Positions 40,987 to 49,356 of a stretch of DNA of 64,000 nucleotides are shown here, one piece after another. The position numbers were made by a program, and so were the translations under genes. The DNA comes from JBCAXA01 sp038749025. GTDB lineage: Bacteria; Pseudomonadota; Gammaproteobacteria; Steroidobacterales; Woeseiaceae. The notes beneath the pieces are model-generated. The model was not told the origin of the DNA. It was given only the letters and a program-made list of their open reading frames with translations, and searched no databases. Positions within the stretch are counted from its first letter, which is position 1. The number at the start of each line of letters is the position of its first letter. The stretch covers positions 62,001-126,000 of the forward strand of contig JBCDIL010000009.1 in NCBI GenBank assembly GCA_038749025.1. The letters run 5' to 3'.

Positions 40987-41493
40987 TTACGGACGGCAAG
41001 CAGAAGGCAGGTACTGGTTCTCGACAGTCGGCGCTGCGTATACCGCAACGTTCGGGCTAGCCGCCGAGGTGCCCATCGGGTTCGTAGCGTTCGGGATCGG
41101 TGCGTTACCGCAGCGCCAAACAACTGACAAATCCGTTGTCTCGTAAGGAGTAAGCGTGAGCGTTTGGCCGCAGATCTGCTGGTTGCACTCGTTACCGTAC
41201 GTGACGGTAATTACACCGTTAGCCACACCAACCGACTCAACGTACTTGCCTGACGTATCGATTATGTTGGCCGTCATGCCAGCAGCGGCGCGGTCGACCG
41301 GCGGTTCGCCGTCGTTCAAAAACGTCTCAGCAACCGCTGACTTAGCGGCGGCAGAGAGACTCATGCCTTCCGAAACCTGCGAGCGGATCGTGTAATCCTG
41401 GTAAGCGGGGATCGCGATCGCGGCCAAAATACCGATGATCGCAACAACGATCATGAGTTCGATAAGGGTAAAACCCTGTTGAACTTTCTTCAT
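40987..41493 (-). CDS. pilA: Major type IV pilin PilA
   Basis: A 168-residue type IVa prepilin with a short leader (MKKVQQG) cleaved before Phe, then the hydrophobic assembly helix TLIELMIVVAIIGILAAIAIPAY. Mature Glu5 is present. Four Cys are seen after the helix: one pair in NECNQQIC and another formed by WRCGN and the C-terminal ACRP, suggesting two disulfides. A GGAG ribosome-binding site precedes the ATG. It is expressed from a sigma-54 promoter at 41564-41579 and ends at a strong terminator, the pattern of an abundant major pilin. Confidence 0.94.
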   Translation of the reverse strand: MKKVQQGFTLIELMIVVAIIGILAAIAIPAYQDYTIRSQVSEGMSLSAAAKSAVAETFLNDGEPPVDRAAAGMTANIIDTSGKYVESVGVANGVITVTYGNECNQQICGQTLTLTPYETTDLSVVWRCGNAPIPNATNPMGTSAASPNVAVYAAPTVENQYLPSACRP

Positions 41494-41563
41494 GAGTAGT
41501 AACTCCTGGTCAAATAAATTCGGTCAATCAAGTCGGCGGCGCAACCGCCGCTGCGAAGATAAA

Positions 41564-41579
41564 AGCAAGCGCCGTGCCA
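41564..41579 (-). promoter_or_regulatory. Sigma-54 (RpoN) promoter of pilA
   Basis: The minus strand reads TGGCACGGCGCTTGCT, a full match to the -24/-12 consensus TGGCACG-N4-TTGCW with GG-N10-GC spacing. Transcription would start near 41553, about 60 nt before the pilA ATG. A 6 bp CGGCGG / CCGCCG hairpin (41534-41550) lies in the leader. Confidence 0.9.
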
Positions 41580-41679
41580 ACTTCAAGCGAGATAATCTAA
41601 GTTACTGATTACATTAAGCAAATCGGGTTTTCGTGCGATCAGCACCCCTGTTGCCTGGACGCGGCATGCCGACAACGAC

Positions 41680-41714
41680 TGTCAGAAACTGACCAGAATT
41701 GTCACTTTCTGACA
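41680..41714. promoter_or_regulatory. Tandem palindromes, candidate PilR enhancer sites
   Basis: Two copies of TGTCA-N5-TGACA occur: 41680-41694 (last base C instead of A) and 41700-41714 (perfect). Their centres are exactly 20 bp apart, two helical turns, and lie about 134 and 154 bp upstream of the predicted pilA transcription start. That is the usual distance for an NtrC-family activator, and pilR is the adjacent gene. TGTC is also the core of the described Pseudomonas PilR site. Confidence 0.65.
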
Positions 41715-41735
41715 CGGCTGTCGGCGCAAACCGAC

Positions 41736-43070
41736 TCAGCTCTCGATGCCGAGTTTCTTGATCCGATACCGCAGTTGGCGAAACGACAAGCCCAGTATTT
41801 TGGCCGCTTGGGTTTTGTTGTAGCGCGTCTGCTCCAGCGCGTCGATGATGGCTTGGCGCTCGACGTCTTTCAATTGATCCGGCAGCTCGCCTGCCGCTGC
41901 GGCATCCGTTTCTGTCGGCGCCGCCGTCCGTAAATTGAGGTCTGCCGCGGTGATTTGTTCGTTGGCCGACAGCGTCACGGCGCGCTCCAAGATGTTCTCG
42001 AGTTCGCGCACGTTACCGGGGAAGGTGTAGTCGAGCAGTGCTTTTTCAGCCTCCGGGTCCAGCTCGAAGCGACGCTTCCCGCCGTGTTGGCGCGATAAGC
42101 GGCGCAAAAACATCGCTGCCAACTCCAACACGTCTTGGCCGCGGTCGCGAAGTGGCGGCACCGTCACCTCTATAACGTTGATCCGGTAATACAAGTCTTC
42201 GCGAAACGCGTTGTCACGGACTCGATCGGCTAAACGCTGGTGGGTCGCGCTCAAGATCCGCACATCGACTGAGCGTTCTTTTTCCGCACCCACGGGACGC
42301 AGGCTTTTCTCCTGGATCACACGCAGTAACTTGACCTGCATCGACAGCGGCAAATCGGCAATTTCATCGAGAAATAACGTACCGCCGTCAGCACTGGCGA
42401 TCAGGCCGACTTTATCAGCGACAGCGCCCGTGAAACTGCCTTTGCGATGACCGAACAACTCGCTTTCCATCAACTCGCTCGGAATCGCGCCGCAATTGAC
42501 CGGTACAAACGCTTCACCCGCGCGCGGTCCAGACTCGTGAATCATCCGCGCGACCAGCTCTTTCCCTGTACCCGATTCGCCGCAGATATGAACCGGAGCC
42601 TGGCTGCGCGCGACGCGCTGAATGACCTCGCGAACTTCGAGCATTGTCGTTGACATGCCAACGAGGCGGTCGCGAGCAAACTGCCCGGTTTCATCGGTAT
42701 CGGGCAGGCGTACGGCGGCTGTGACGATCTGGCGTAAATTCGTGACGTCGATCGGTTTCGCGAGAAAGTCGAAGGCACCGAGTTTGAGTGCATGCACAGC
42801 CGTTTCGACGCTGCCGTGAGCGGTGATCATGGCGACCGGTAGCTCCGGTTTGTGTTGCCGAATCCACTCCAGTAGGTCCAAACCGTCGCCGTCGGGTAAG
42901 CGCATATCGGTTAGGCAGACGTGGAACGATTGGCTGGCCAGTGCAGCGCGAGCGTCGGCCAAGGTGCCAGCGCTGGTCGTTTCGATTTGCATCGCCTCGA
43001 GGGTCATGCTGAGCAACTCGCAAATGTCTGGCTCGTCGTCGATCACGAGCGCGCGCACGGCGCGGCTCAC
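41736..43070 (-). CDS. pilR: Sigma-54-dependent response regulator PilR
   Basis: PilR activates pilA transcription with sigma-54 when phosphorylated by PilS. The 444-residue product has a receiver domain (acidic DDE near residue 11, phosphoacceptor Asp55 in LTDMRLPDGDG, Lys in FLAKPID), an AAA+ domain with Walker A GESGTGK (164-170), the sigma-54 contact loop GSFTGA (211-216, Ser in place of the usual Ala), DGGTLFLDEI, and a Fis-type helix-turn-helix at the C-terminus (NKTQAAKILGLSFRQLRYRIKKL). Its start overlaps the pilS stop by 4 nt. Confidence 0.95.
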   Translation of the reverse strand: MSRAVRALVIDDEPDICELLSMTLEAMQIETTSAGTLADARAALASQSFHVCLTDMRLPDGDGLDLLEWIRQHKPELPVAMITAHGSVETAVHALKLGAFDFLAKPIDVTNLRQIVTAAVRLPDTDETGQFARDRLVGMSTTMLEVREVIQRVARSQAPVHICGESGTGKELVARMIHESGPRAGEAFVPVNCGAIPSELMESELFGHRKGSFTGAVADKVGLIASADGGTLFLDEIADLPLSMQVKLLRVIQEKSLRPVGAEKERSVDVRILSATHQRLADRVRDNAFREDLYYRINVIEVTVPPLRDRGQDVLELAAMFLRRLSRQHGGKRRFELDPEAEKALLDYTFPGNVRELENILERAVTLSANEQITAADLNLRTAAPTETDAAAAGELPDQLKDVERQAIIDALEQTRYNKTQAAKILGLSFRQLRYRIKKLGIES

Positions 43071-44848
43071 AAGTTAGCCTCGGCAGTTCGCCGCCAACGC
43101 GCTGGGTCGGCGAAAACGATGCGAAATACACTGCCACCAAACTCGCCGCGCCGGTACGACAGTGCCGCACCGTTCAGCTCGCAGAGTTCCCGTGCGATGT
43201 ACAAGCCCAAGCCGGTTCCTCCCTGCTGTGCTGTAAAGAATGGCTCAAAAATGTTGTCGATCAATGCGTCATCAATACCGTTGCCACGATCGCTGACATC
43301 TAAATACGGGCGACCGGTCGGTTCGACTCGGCCCGCGGCGAGCGTGACACTGATTCCATTTTCGACGCCAGCGTATTTAACCGCGTTGTCACAAAGATTC
43401 CACAACACCTGTCGCAAATGGCTCGGATCGACGAGAACTGTGATCGCCGGCATATCGTCGCGGACCCGGATCGATTCCGGTGCGCAACCGATTGTCTGAC
43501 AAAACTCATCAACAAATTGAACCAACCACGGCGTCAACTCGACCGGCTCGCGCTGGCCCGTATCTCGACGCGACAACTGCAGCACGTTATCGACGATTTC
43601 ACTGACTCGCGCGGCGTTGTTGCAGATAATATCGCTAAGCCGTTGCTGCGTTTTGTCGAGTCCCGACGATTCGGCCAACAGTTGCCCCGCGTGACTCATC
43701 GCGCCTACCGGATTGCGAATTTCATGCGCGATACTTGCTGACAGTCTCCCGAGCGATGCGAGCTTCGACTGTTGCACCCGTTCGGCCAGCACCGATGTGT
43801 CTTCCATAAACAAGAGCAGCGGCGACGGTCCGTCGTCGGTACGCGCAAACGGTGCGATGTTAACTTCAATAAGACCGCCGCCGTCAGCGCCCATCATCGA
43901 TATCTGTGTCGATTGCTGTGGGTTTGTGCTGTCACGCCAGGCGCGGATACGGCGCGCCAGCTCCGGTGCGATATCGGCCAGTGCACGTCCGGCTGTATTC
44001 GACGGTGCGCCTAGCAGTTCCGACGCAGACGGGTTAAGCAGCCGCACCGTGTCATCGGAATCGAGGGCGACGATACTCTCACGCAGGTGTTGCACGACAT
44101 ACTGGTTCAGTCGGGCCATATTTGCGAGATCGAGTCCACGTTGACGTAGCAAGGCTTCGCTATCGACCAGTCGTTTCGCGAGCGGTGCGGTTAGCAGCGG
44201 GATCGCAAACAGGATAGCGCCCAGAATTCCTGTCGCCGTGAATTGCGATGGGGTCGTCATGCCGGCCAATTGCGACAGCGCTTGTTCGGCGAGCAAGAAG
44301 ATCGTTGCGATGGCGGGTACGAAGTAGGGCGTCGCGCTGCGGTAAGCGATCATGCTGGCCGCTAGGAAAACGACGAGCAGGCCACCGATGCCGCTGGTTA
44401 TCCCGCCACTCGCATGCATCAGTACGACAATTGCCACAATATCGACGGCAATCTCGAGAAACGCCGTCGCCTGGAACGACAACATCTCCTGGAGGGCATT
44501 TAGTCCGCTGGCCAACGCCACAATAAAATAGGCGAGCGCGACCGCTAAATACAGCCGCGGCATTTCATTACCGACAATTCGCGGCTCTTCGAACGCGACA
44601 AAAAAACCGAGCAACGCAGCGCTGACGAGAATCCGGACGACCGCCGTCGAGCGAATGACTCGCCACGCCAAGTCGCGATCACGCGTATCGACGCCGTCTG
44701 CTTGGCGCAATTCAGCGCGCAGAATGGCAGTGGCGCTCAGATTGGTATCGATGGGATCGGCGATCGCTGCTTGCTCGCTTGGCTTTTGCGAAACCGGCAC
44801 GATTGTTCCACAATACGCCCGCCGTCGCGATAGCCACGTCGGCGGCAC
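43067..44848 (-). CDS. pilS: Sensor histidine kinase PilS
   Basis: PilS is the membrane sensor that controls PilR and senses pilin levels in Pseudomonas. The 593-residue product has about six transmembrane helices (residues about 70-225), a PAS-like domain (ESIVALDSDDTVRLLNPSASELLG), an H-box with His375 in SIAHEIRNP, and a HATPase domain with N box LWNLCDNAVKYA, G1 DRGNGID, F box IFEPFFT and G2 GTGLGLYIARE. The GTG at 44848 has AAGGGA nearby; an alternative GTG at 44800 also has a TGGAA ahead of it. It diverges from sucC with only 26 bp between starts if the longer form is right. Confidence 0.93.
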   Translation of the reverse strand: MPPTWLSRRRAYCGTIVPVSQKPSEQAAIADPIDTNLSATAILRAELRQADGVDTRDRDLAWRVIRSTAVVRILVSAALLGFFVAFEEPRIVGNEMPRLYLAVALAYFIVALASGLNALQEMLSFQATAFLEIAVDIVAIVVLMHASGGITSGIGGLLVVFLAASMIAYRSATPYFVPAIATIFLLAEQALSQLAGMTTPSQFTATGILGAILFAIPLLTAPLAKRLVDSEALLRQRGLDLANMARLNQYVVQHLRESIVALDSDDTVRLLNPSASELLGAPSNTAGRALADIAPELARRIRAWRDSTNPQQSTQISMMGADGGGLIEVNIAPFARTDDGPSPLLLFMEDTSVLAERVQQSKLASLGRLSASIAHEIRNPVGAMSHAGQLLAESSGLDKTQQRLSDIICNNAARVSEIVDNVLQLSRRDTGQREPVELTPWLVQFVDEFCQTIGCAPESIRVRDDMPAITVLVDPSHLRQVLWNLCDNAVKYAGVENGISVTLAAGRVEPTGRPYLDVSDRGNGIDDALIDNIFEPFFTAQQGGTGLGLYIARELCELNGAALSYRRGEFGGSVFRIVFADPARWRRTAEANL

Positions 44849-44874
44849 CTCTCTTCCCTTGTAGCGACGTCCCG

Positions 44875-46035
44875 ATGAATCTTCACGAGTACCAATCGAA
44901 GCGATTGTTCGCCGATTATTCGATCCCGGTGCCAGCCGGTATTCCTGTGCAATCCGCAGCCGATGCTGCCGCTGCCGTCGATAAGCTCGGCGGGGAACTG
45001 TGGGTCGTCAAAGCCCAAGTTCATGCTGGCGGTCGCGGCAAAGCGGGCGGCGTTAAGCTGTGCCGTTCGGTCGACGAAGTTCGCGAGGCCGCCGGAGCGA
45101 TGCTGGGAACGCGGTTGGTAACCCACCAGTCTGGCCCAGACGGTATGCCGATCAACACCGTTTACGTCGAAGCGGGTTCCGACATCGAACGAGAGCTGTA
45201 TCTCAGTATGCTCGTCAACCGCGAGGTGCGCCGTGTGTCGATTATCGCTTCCGCGGCGGGCGGTATGGATATTGAGGCGGTCGCCGAGGAAACTCCCGAG
45301 AAAATCCTCACGTCTGTTATCTCGCCATCGGCTGGCTTGCAGCCCTACCAAGCGCGCGAACTGGGTTTCGGTCTTGGGCTCGACAAAAAACAAGTCGGCC
45401 AATTCGGCAAGATTTTACAAGCGCTGTACCAGCTGTTCATCGATGTTGACGCGAGCCTGGTCGAGGTGAATCCGCTGATCGTCACTAAGGGCGGTGATGT
45501 CGTCGCGCTTGATGCAAAGATCAACATTGAAGACAACGCGTTGTTTCGCCAGGCCGACATCGAAAAGCTGCGTGACATCACGCAAGAAGACGATAAAGAG
45601 CGCGAAGCGTCCGAACACGAACTTAACTACGTATCGCTCGACGGCGATATCGCCTGCATGGTGAATGGCGCCGGTCTCGCGATGGCAACGATGGACGTCA
45701 TTCAACTCTACGGCGGCGAACCAGCCAACTTCCTCGATGTGGGCGGTGGCGCCACACGAGAACGGGTCGCGGCTGCGTTCAAGCTGATTCTGTCCAACGA
45801 CAACGTCAAAGCGATTCTCGTCAATATTTTCGGCGGGATCGTCCGTTGCGATCTCATCGCAGACGGCATCATTGCGGCGGTCAAGGATGTCGGCGTTGAG
45901 GTGCCAGTCGTTGTCAGGCTGGAAGGCACCAATGTCGATGCCGGACGGCAAAAACTCGCCGATTCAGGGCTGGCCATTATCGCGGCGAGCGACCTGACGG
46001 ACGCCGCACAAAAAGCCGTCAAGGCAGCTGGGTAA
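44875..46035 (+). CDS. sucC: Succinyl-CoA synthetase (ADP-forming), beta subunit
   Basis: SucC is the ATP-grasp subunit of the TCA-cycle enzyme that converts succinyl-CoA to succinate with nucleotide phosphorylation. I start it at the ATG at 44875, which gives the standard MNLHEYQSKRLFADY; an extension from 44779 would run into pilS. The 386-residue product has VVKAQVHAGGRGKAGGVKL, EVNPLIVTKGGDVVALDAKI, VNGAGLAMATMD and NIFGGIVRCD. Partner sucD follows 4 nt after the stop. Confidence 0.97.
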   Translation: MNLHEYQSKRLFADYSIPVPAGIPVQSAADAAAAVDKLGGELWVVKAQVHAGGRGKAGGVKLCRSVDEVREAAGAMLGTRLVTHQSGPDGMPINTVYVEAGSDIERELYLSMLVNREVRRVSIIASAAGGMDIEAVAEETPEKILTSVISPSAGLQPYQARELGFGLGLDKKQVGQFGKILQALYQLFIDVDASLVEVNPLIVTKGGDVVALDAKINIEDNALFRQADIEKLRDITQEDDKEREASEHELNYVSLDGDIACMVNGAGLAMATMDVIQLYGGEPANFLDVGGGATRERVAAAFKLILSNDNVKAILVNIFGGIVRCDLIADGIIAAVKDVGVEVPVVVRLEGTNVDAGRQKLADSGLAIIAASDLTDAAQKAVKAAG

Positions 46036-46039
46036 AAGC

Positions 46040-46912
46040 ATGAGCGTACTGGTCGGAAAACACTCCAAAATCGTTGTCCAAGGCCTAACCGGACGACAAG
46101 GTTCATTTCACGCCGAGCAATGCATCGACTACGGCACCAACATTGTTGCAGGTGTTACGCCCGGACGCGGCGGTGAAGAGCACCTCGGCGTACCGGTGTA
46201 CAACACCGTGCGCGATGCCGTTGAAGAAACGGGCGCCGATGTCAGCATGATCTACGTGCCGGCGCCGTTTGCTGCTGATGCCATTCTCGAGGCGGCCGAC
46301 GCCGGGATCGGTCTCGTCGTCTGCATCACCGAGGGCATTCCGGTGCTCGACATGTTGAAGGTGAAGGATGCGTTGGCCGATTACCCCACTCGGTTGATCG
46401 GGCCGAACTGCCCAGGGATTATCACGCCAGGCGAAGCGAAGATCGGCATCATGCCAGGTTTTATTCACAAGCCAGGGCGGGTAGGTATCGTTTCGCGTTC
46501 TGGGACCCTGACTTACGAGGCCGTTTATCAAACGACGCTGAATGATCTTGGGCAGAGCACTTGTATTGGCATTGGCGGTGACCCGATTCGTGGCCTCAAT
46601 TTCATCGATTGCCTAGCATTGTTCCAAAACGACCCGGATACCGACGGCATTATCATGGTTGGTGAGATCGGTGGCAGCGACGAAGAAGCCGCCGCCGAGT
46701 TCATTGCAGCCAATGTGACGAAGCCGGTGGTGGCTTACATCGCGGGTGTCACCGCGCCCCCCGGTAAACGGATGGGCCATGCCGGCGCCATCGTCGCTGG
46801 CGGAAAAGGAACGGCCGAGGCGAAGTTCGCTGCGCTTGAAAAAGCGAACGTGACGACCGTGCGCTCGCCTGCCGAGCTAGGCAGTGCCCTAGCCGAACGT
46901 CTTAGCGGCTAA
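46040..46912 (+). CDS. sucD: Succinyl-CoA synthetase, alpha subunit
   Basis: SucD binds CoA and carries the catalytic phosphohistidine. The 290-residue product has the CoA-binding N-domain (VQGLTGRQGSFHAEQ, GVTPGRGGEEHLGVPVY), GPNCPGIITPGEAKIGIMPG, RSGTLTYEAV, IGGDPIRG and the active His247 in MGHAGAIVAGGKGTAEAK. It follows sucC by 4 nt and precedes nadE by 17 nt. In many bacteria sucCD follows sucAB; here it stands apart from other TCA genes. Confidence 0.97.
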   Translation: MSVLVGKHSKIVVQGLTGRQGSFHAEQCIDYGTNIVAGVTPGRGGEEHLGVPVYNTVRDAVEETGADVSMIYVPAPFAADAILEAADAGIGLVVCITEGIPVLDMLKVKDALADYPTRLIGPNCPGIITPGEAKIGIMPGFIHKPGRVGIVSRSGTLTYEAVYQTTLNDLGQSTCIGIGGDPIRGLNFIDCLALFQNDPDTDGIIMVGEIGGSDEEAAAEFIAANVTKPVVAYIAGVTAPPGKRMGHAGAIVAGGKGTAEAKFAALEKANVTTVRSPAELGSALAERLSG

Positions 46913-46929
46913 TCGGCTAACCGACGTCG

Positions 46930-48555
46930 ATGGCCGCGCTCAAACTAGCGCTCGCCCAACTGAATCCGTTTGTCGGCGACATCGCCGGCAATACGCGTCA
47001 GGCCATCGATGCTTGCCTCGACGCGGCGCAACAGGGTGCCGAGTTAATCGTCTTGCCCGAGTTGTTCGTTTGCGGCTACCCGCCTGAAGACCTGCTCTTT
47101 CATGGCGGCTTCCAACATCGAATCGACGCCGCTGTCGACGAATTGCTCCGCGCCGTTCGCGGCATCACGGTACTGGTCGGCGTGCCTGACTACGATGGGG
47201 ACGACATCTACAACGCGGCTATCGTGTTTCGGGATGGCGAGGTCATCGCCAAGTACCGCAAGTGGTTGCTACCCAATTACCGAGTCTTCGATGAGAAACG
47301 CTATTTCCGCAAAGGCGACGAGGCGCGGGTTATTGAGATCGGCGGCCTCCAAGTCGGGTTAAGCGTTTGCGAAGACATCTGGCAGCCCGAACCTGCCGCT
47401 GCTGCAAAAGCGGCCGGCGCTGATCTGTTGATCGCGATTAACGGCTCGCCCTACCAGGTCGGGGCACAAGCACGTCGAGAGGATGTCGCGCGTGCCCGTG
47501 TTCGCGAGACTGGGCTACCGATGGTGTATGTGAACATGGTCGGTGGCCAAGACGAGCTCGTCTTCGACGGCGGGTCGTTTGTCATGGATGCCGACGGCGC
47601 CGTAACCTTTCGAGCGCCGGCGTTCGAAACGCGACTCGACTGTGTTGTCATTGAGCACGGCGACGCGGTAACGCCCACCGCGGCGAGCATTGAACCGTTG
47701 CCGACAACCGAAGCCAGCGTCTACGCGGCGCTAGTGACCGGTACCCGTGATTACGTTCGTAAGCACGGGTTTGATGGCGTTGTGCTCGGTTTGTCCGGTG
47801 GTATCGATTCCGGTCTAACGGTCGCGATTGCCGTCGACGCGTTAGGGGCGAACCGTGTTCGCGCCGTCATGATGCCGTACCGTTACACGTCCGATATGTC
47901 CAAGCACGACGCGGCGGCGCAAGCCGAGCTGTTGGGAGTGCGCTATGACGTCATTTCGATCGAGCCGATCGTAGCAGCAGCGCTTGGTCAGCTCGCCGAT
48001 GTTTTCTCCGGTTACGGGGAGGACACCACCGAGGAGAACGTCCAAAGCCGGGCGCGTTGTATGTTGCTGATGGCGTTGTCGAACAAGACCGGCGATATGC
48101 TGCTCACGACCGGCAATAAGAGCGAAATGGCGGTGGGATACGCGACTTTGTACGGCGATATGGCCGGCGGCTTCGCGCCGATCAAGGACTGCTCGAAGTC
48201 TTTGGTCTTCGATCTGGCGCGCTACCGCAACACGCTATCGCCAGCGATTCCGGACCGGGTTATTACCCGGCCGCCATCCGCCGAGCTTCGGCCCGACCAG
48301 AAAGATACCGATTCGTTGCCTCCCTACGATGTGCTCGACCCGATTCTCGCCGCGTTCATTGAGGAGGATTTATCGGTGCAAGAGATCGCTGCACTGGGTT
48401 ACGACTTCGATACGGTCGCTCGGGTATTAACGATGGTTCGCCGAAACGAGTACAAGCGCCGTCAAGCGCCGCCGGGCATTCGTATTTCTGAGCGTGCGTT
48501 CGGCCGCGACTGGCGCTACCCGATCACCTCTGGGTATCGGTTTCCGCCTGGCTAA
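46930..48555 (+). CDS. nadE: Glutamine-dependent NAD+ synthetase
   Basis: A two-domain NadE of 541 residues: an N-terminal nitrilase-type glutaminase (LPELFVCGYPPEDLL with the Glu, KYRKWLLPNY with the Lys, Cys147 in GLSVCEDIWQPE) that releases ammonia, and a C-terminal synthetase with PP-loop LSGGIDSG (288-295) that amidates nicotinate adenine dinucleotide. This glutamine-using form differs from the shorter ammonia-dependent NadE of E. coli. Its 3' end overlaps the convergent bamD by 32 nt. It may share the sucCD transcript. Confidence 0.96.
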   Translation: MAALKLALAQLNPFVGDIAGNTRQAIDACLDAAQQGAELIVLPELFVCGYPPEDLLFHGGFQHRIDAAVDELLRAVRGITVLVGVPDYDGDDIYNAAIVFRDGEVIAKYRKWLLPNYRVFDEKRYFRKGDEARVIEIGGLQVGLSVCEDIWQPEPAAAAKAAGADLLIAINGSPYQVGAQARREDVARARVRETGLPMVYVNMVGGQDELVFDGGSFVMDADGAVTFRAPAFETRLDCVVIEHGDAVTPTAASIEPLPTTEASVYAALVTGTRDYVRKHGFDGVVLGLSGGIDSGLTVAIAVDALGANRVRAVMMPYRYTSDMSKHDAAAQAELLGVRYDVISIEPIVAAALGQLADVFSGYGEDTTEENVQSRARCMLLMALSNKTGDMLLTTGNKSEMAVGYATLYGDMAGGFAPIKDCSKSLVFDLARYRNTLSPAIPDRVITRPPSAELRPDQKDTDSLPPYDVLDPILAAFIEEDLSVQEIAALGYDFDTVARVLTMVRRNEYKRRQAPPGIRISERAFGRDWRYPITSGYRFPPG

Positions 48556-49306
48556 ACGTATTCTCGCGTTGCGCGAGTTCACGCGCCCGCTCGTTTTCCG
48601 CTAACACTTTGCGCGTATCCGCTGCGAGCTCCGGCAAATTCAATTCGTCGTACGCCGTCGCCATGATTTTCAGCGACTCTAGATTCGCATCGGCGCCGTC
48701 AAATTGTTCCAGCGCTTGTTTGGCGCGATTCAATGCCGCGACGTAGGCGCCGCGACGCAGGTAAAAGTCGGCGACATAGTTTTCGTAGCGGGCAAGCCTT
48801 TCTTTCAAGAACAACACGCGCTGGCGTGCGTCGTCGGCGTAGTCGCTCGACGGGTACCGGTCCAGTAGGCGAAGAAACGTGGCCAGTGCTTGTCGGTTTT
48901 CGGCAGGCGGGCGTTCCGCTCGATCAACACCCATCAATTTTGTAAACCGGCCAGGCTCTTCGTCGAAATAGGTCAAGCCTTTAATGTAGAGCGCGTAATC
49001 GAGTAACGGACTGGTCGGGTTTTCCCGCGCGAACTGGTTAGCGGCATCGATCGCTTCTTCGGTGCGGCCCGATTTGTAGTAGCAGTAAATTAGGTCAACC
49101 GACGCTTGGCGGCCAAGGTTACTGAACGGGAACCGGTTTTGAATCTGTTGCAGGATGAAAATCGCGCGCGGATAGTTGCCCGACTCCATTGACCGTTCTG
49201 CTTGCTGGTAGACGTCGGCGACCGATCCCGGTACGACACCGTTGTCTGGTCCCCCCTTACAACCGGCCACCAGTGCCAAAATTATTATTGTGATTAAGAC
49301 ACGCAT
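48524..49306 (-). CDS. bamD: Outer-membrane assembly lipoprotein BamD
   Basis: BamD is the essential lipoprotein partner of BamA in beta-barrel insertion. From the ATG at 49306 the 260-residue product starts with a lipoprotein signal (MRVLITIIILALVAGC, lipobox LVAGC); an in-frame ATG at 49330 would add eight polar residues. It is built of TPR-like repeats (DVYQQAERSMESGNYPRAIFILQQIQNRFP, SVDLIYCYYKSGRTEEAIDAANQF, DRYPSSDYADDARQRV, YVAALNRAKQALEQF). It diverges from rluD, as in E. coli (bamD-rluD). Confidence 0.95.
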   Translation of the reverse strand: MRVLITIIILALVAGCKGGPDNGVVPGSVADVYQQAERSMESGNYPRAIFILQQIQNRFPFSNLGRQASVDLIYCYYKSGRTEEAIDAANQFARENPTSPLLDYALYIKGLTYFDEEPGRFTKLMGVDRAERPPAENRQALATFLRLLDRYPSSDYADDARQRVLFLKERLARYENYVADFYLRRGAYVAALNRAKQALEQFDGADANLESLKIMATAYDELNLPELAADTRKVLAENERARELAQRENTFSQAETDTQR

Positions 49307-49356
49307 CCGGACAGTATAACGGCTTCGCATTCTCGTCGATATCGTACAATTGCGGC

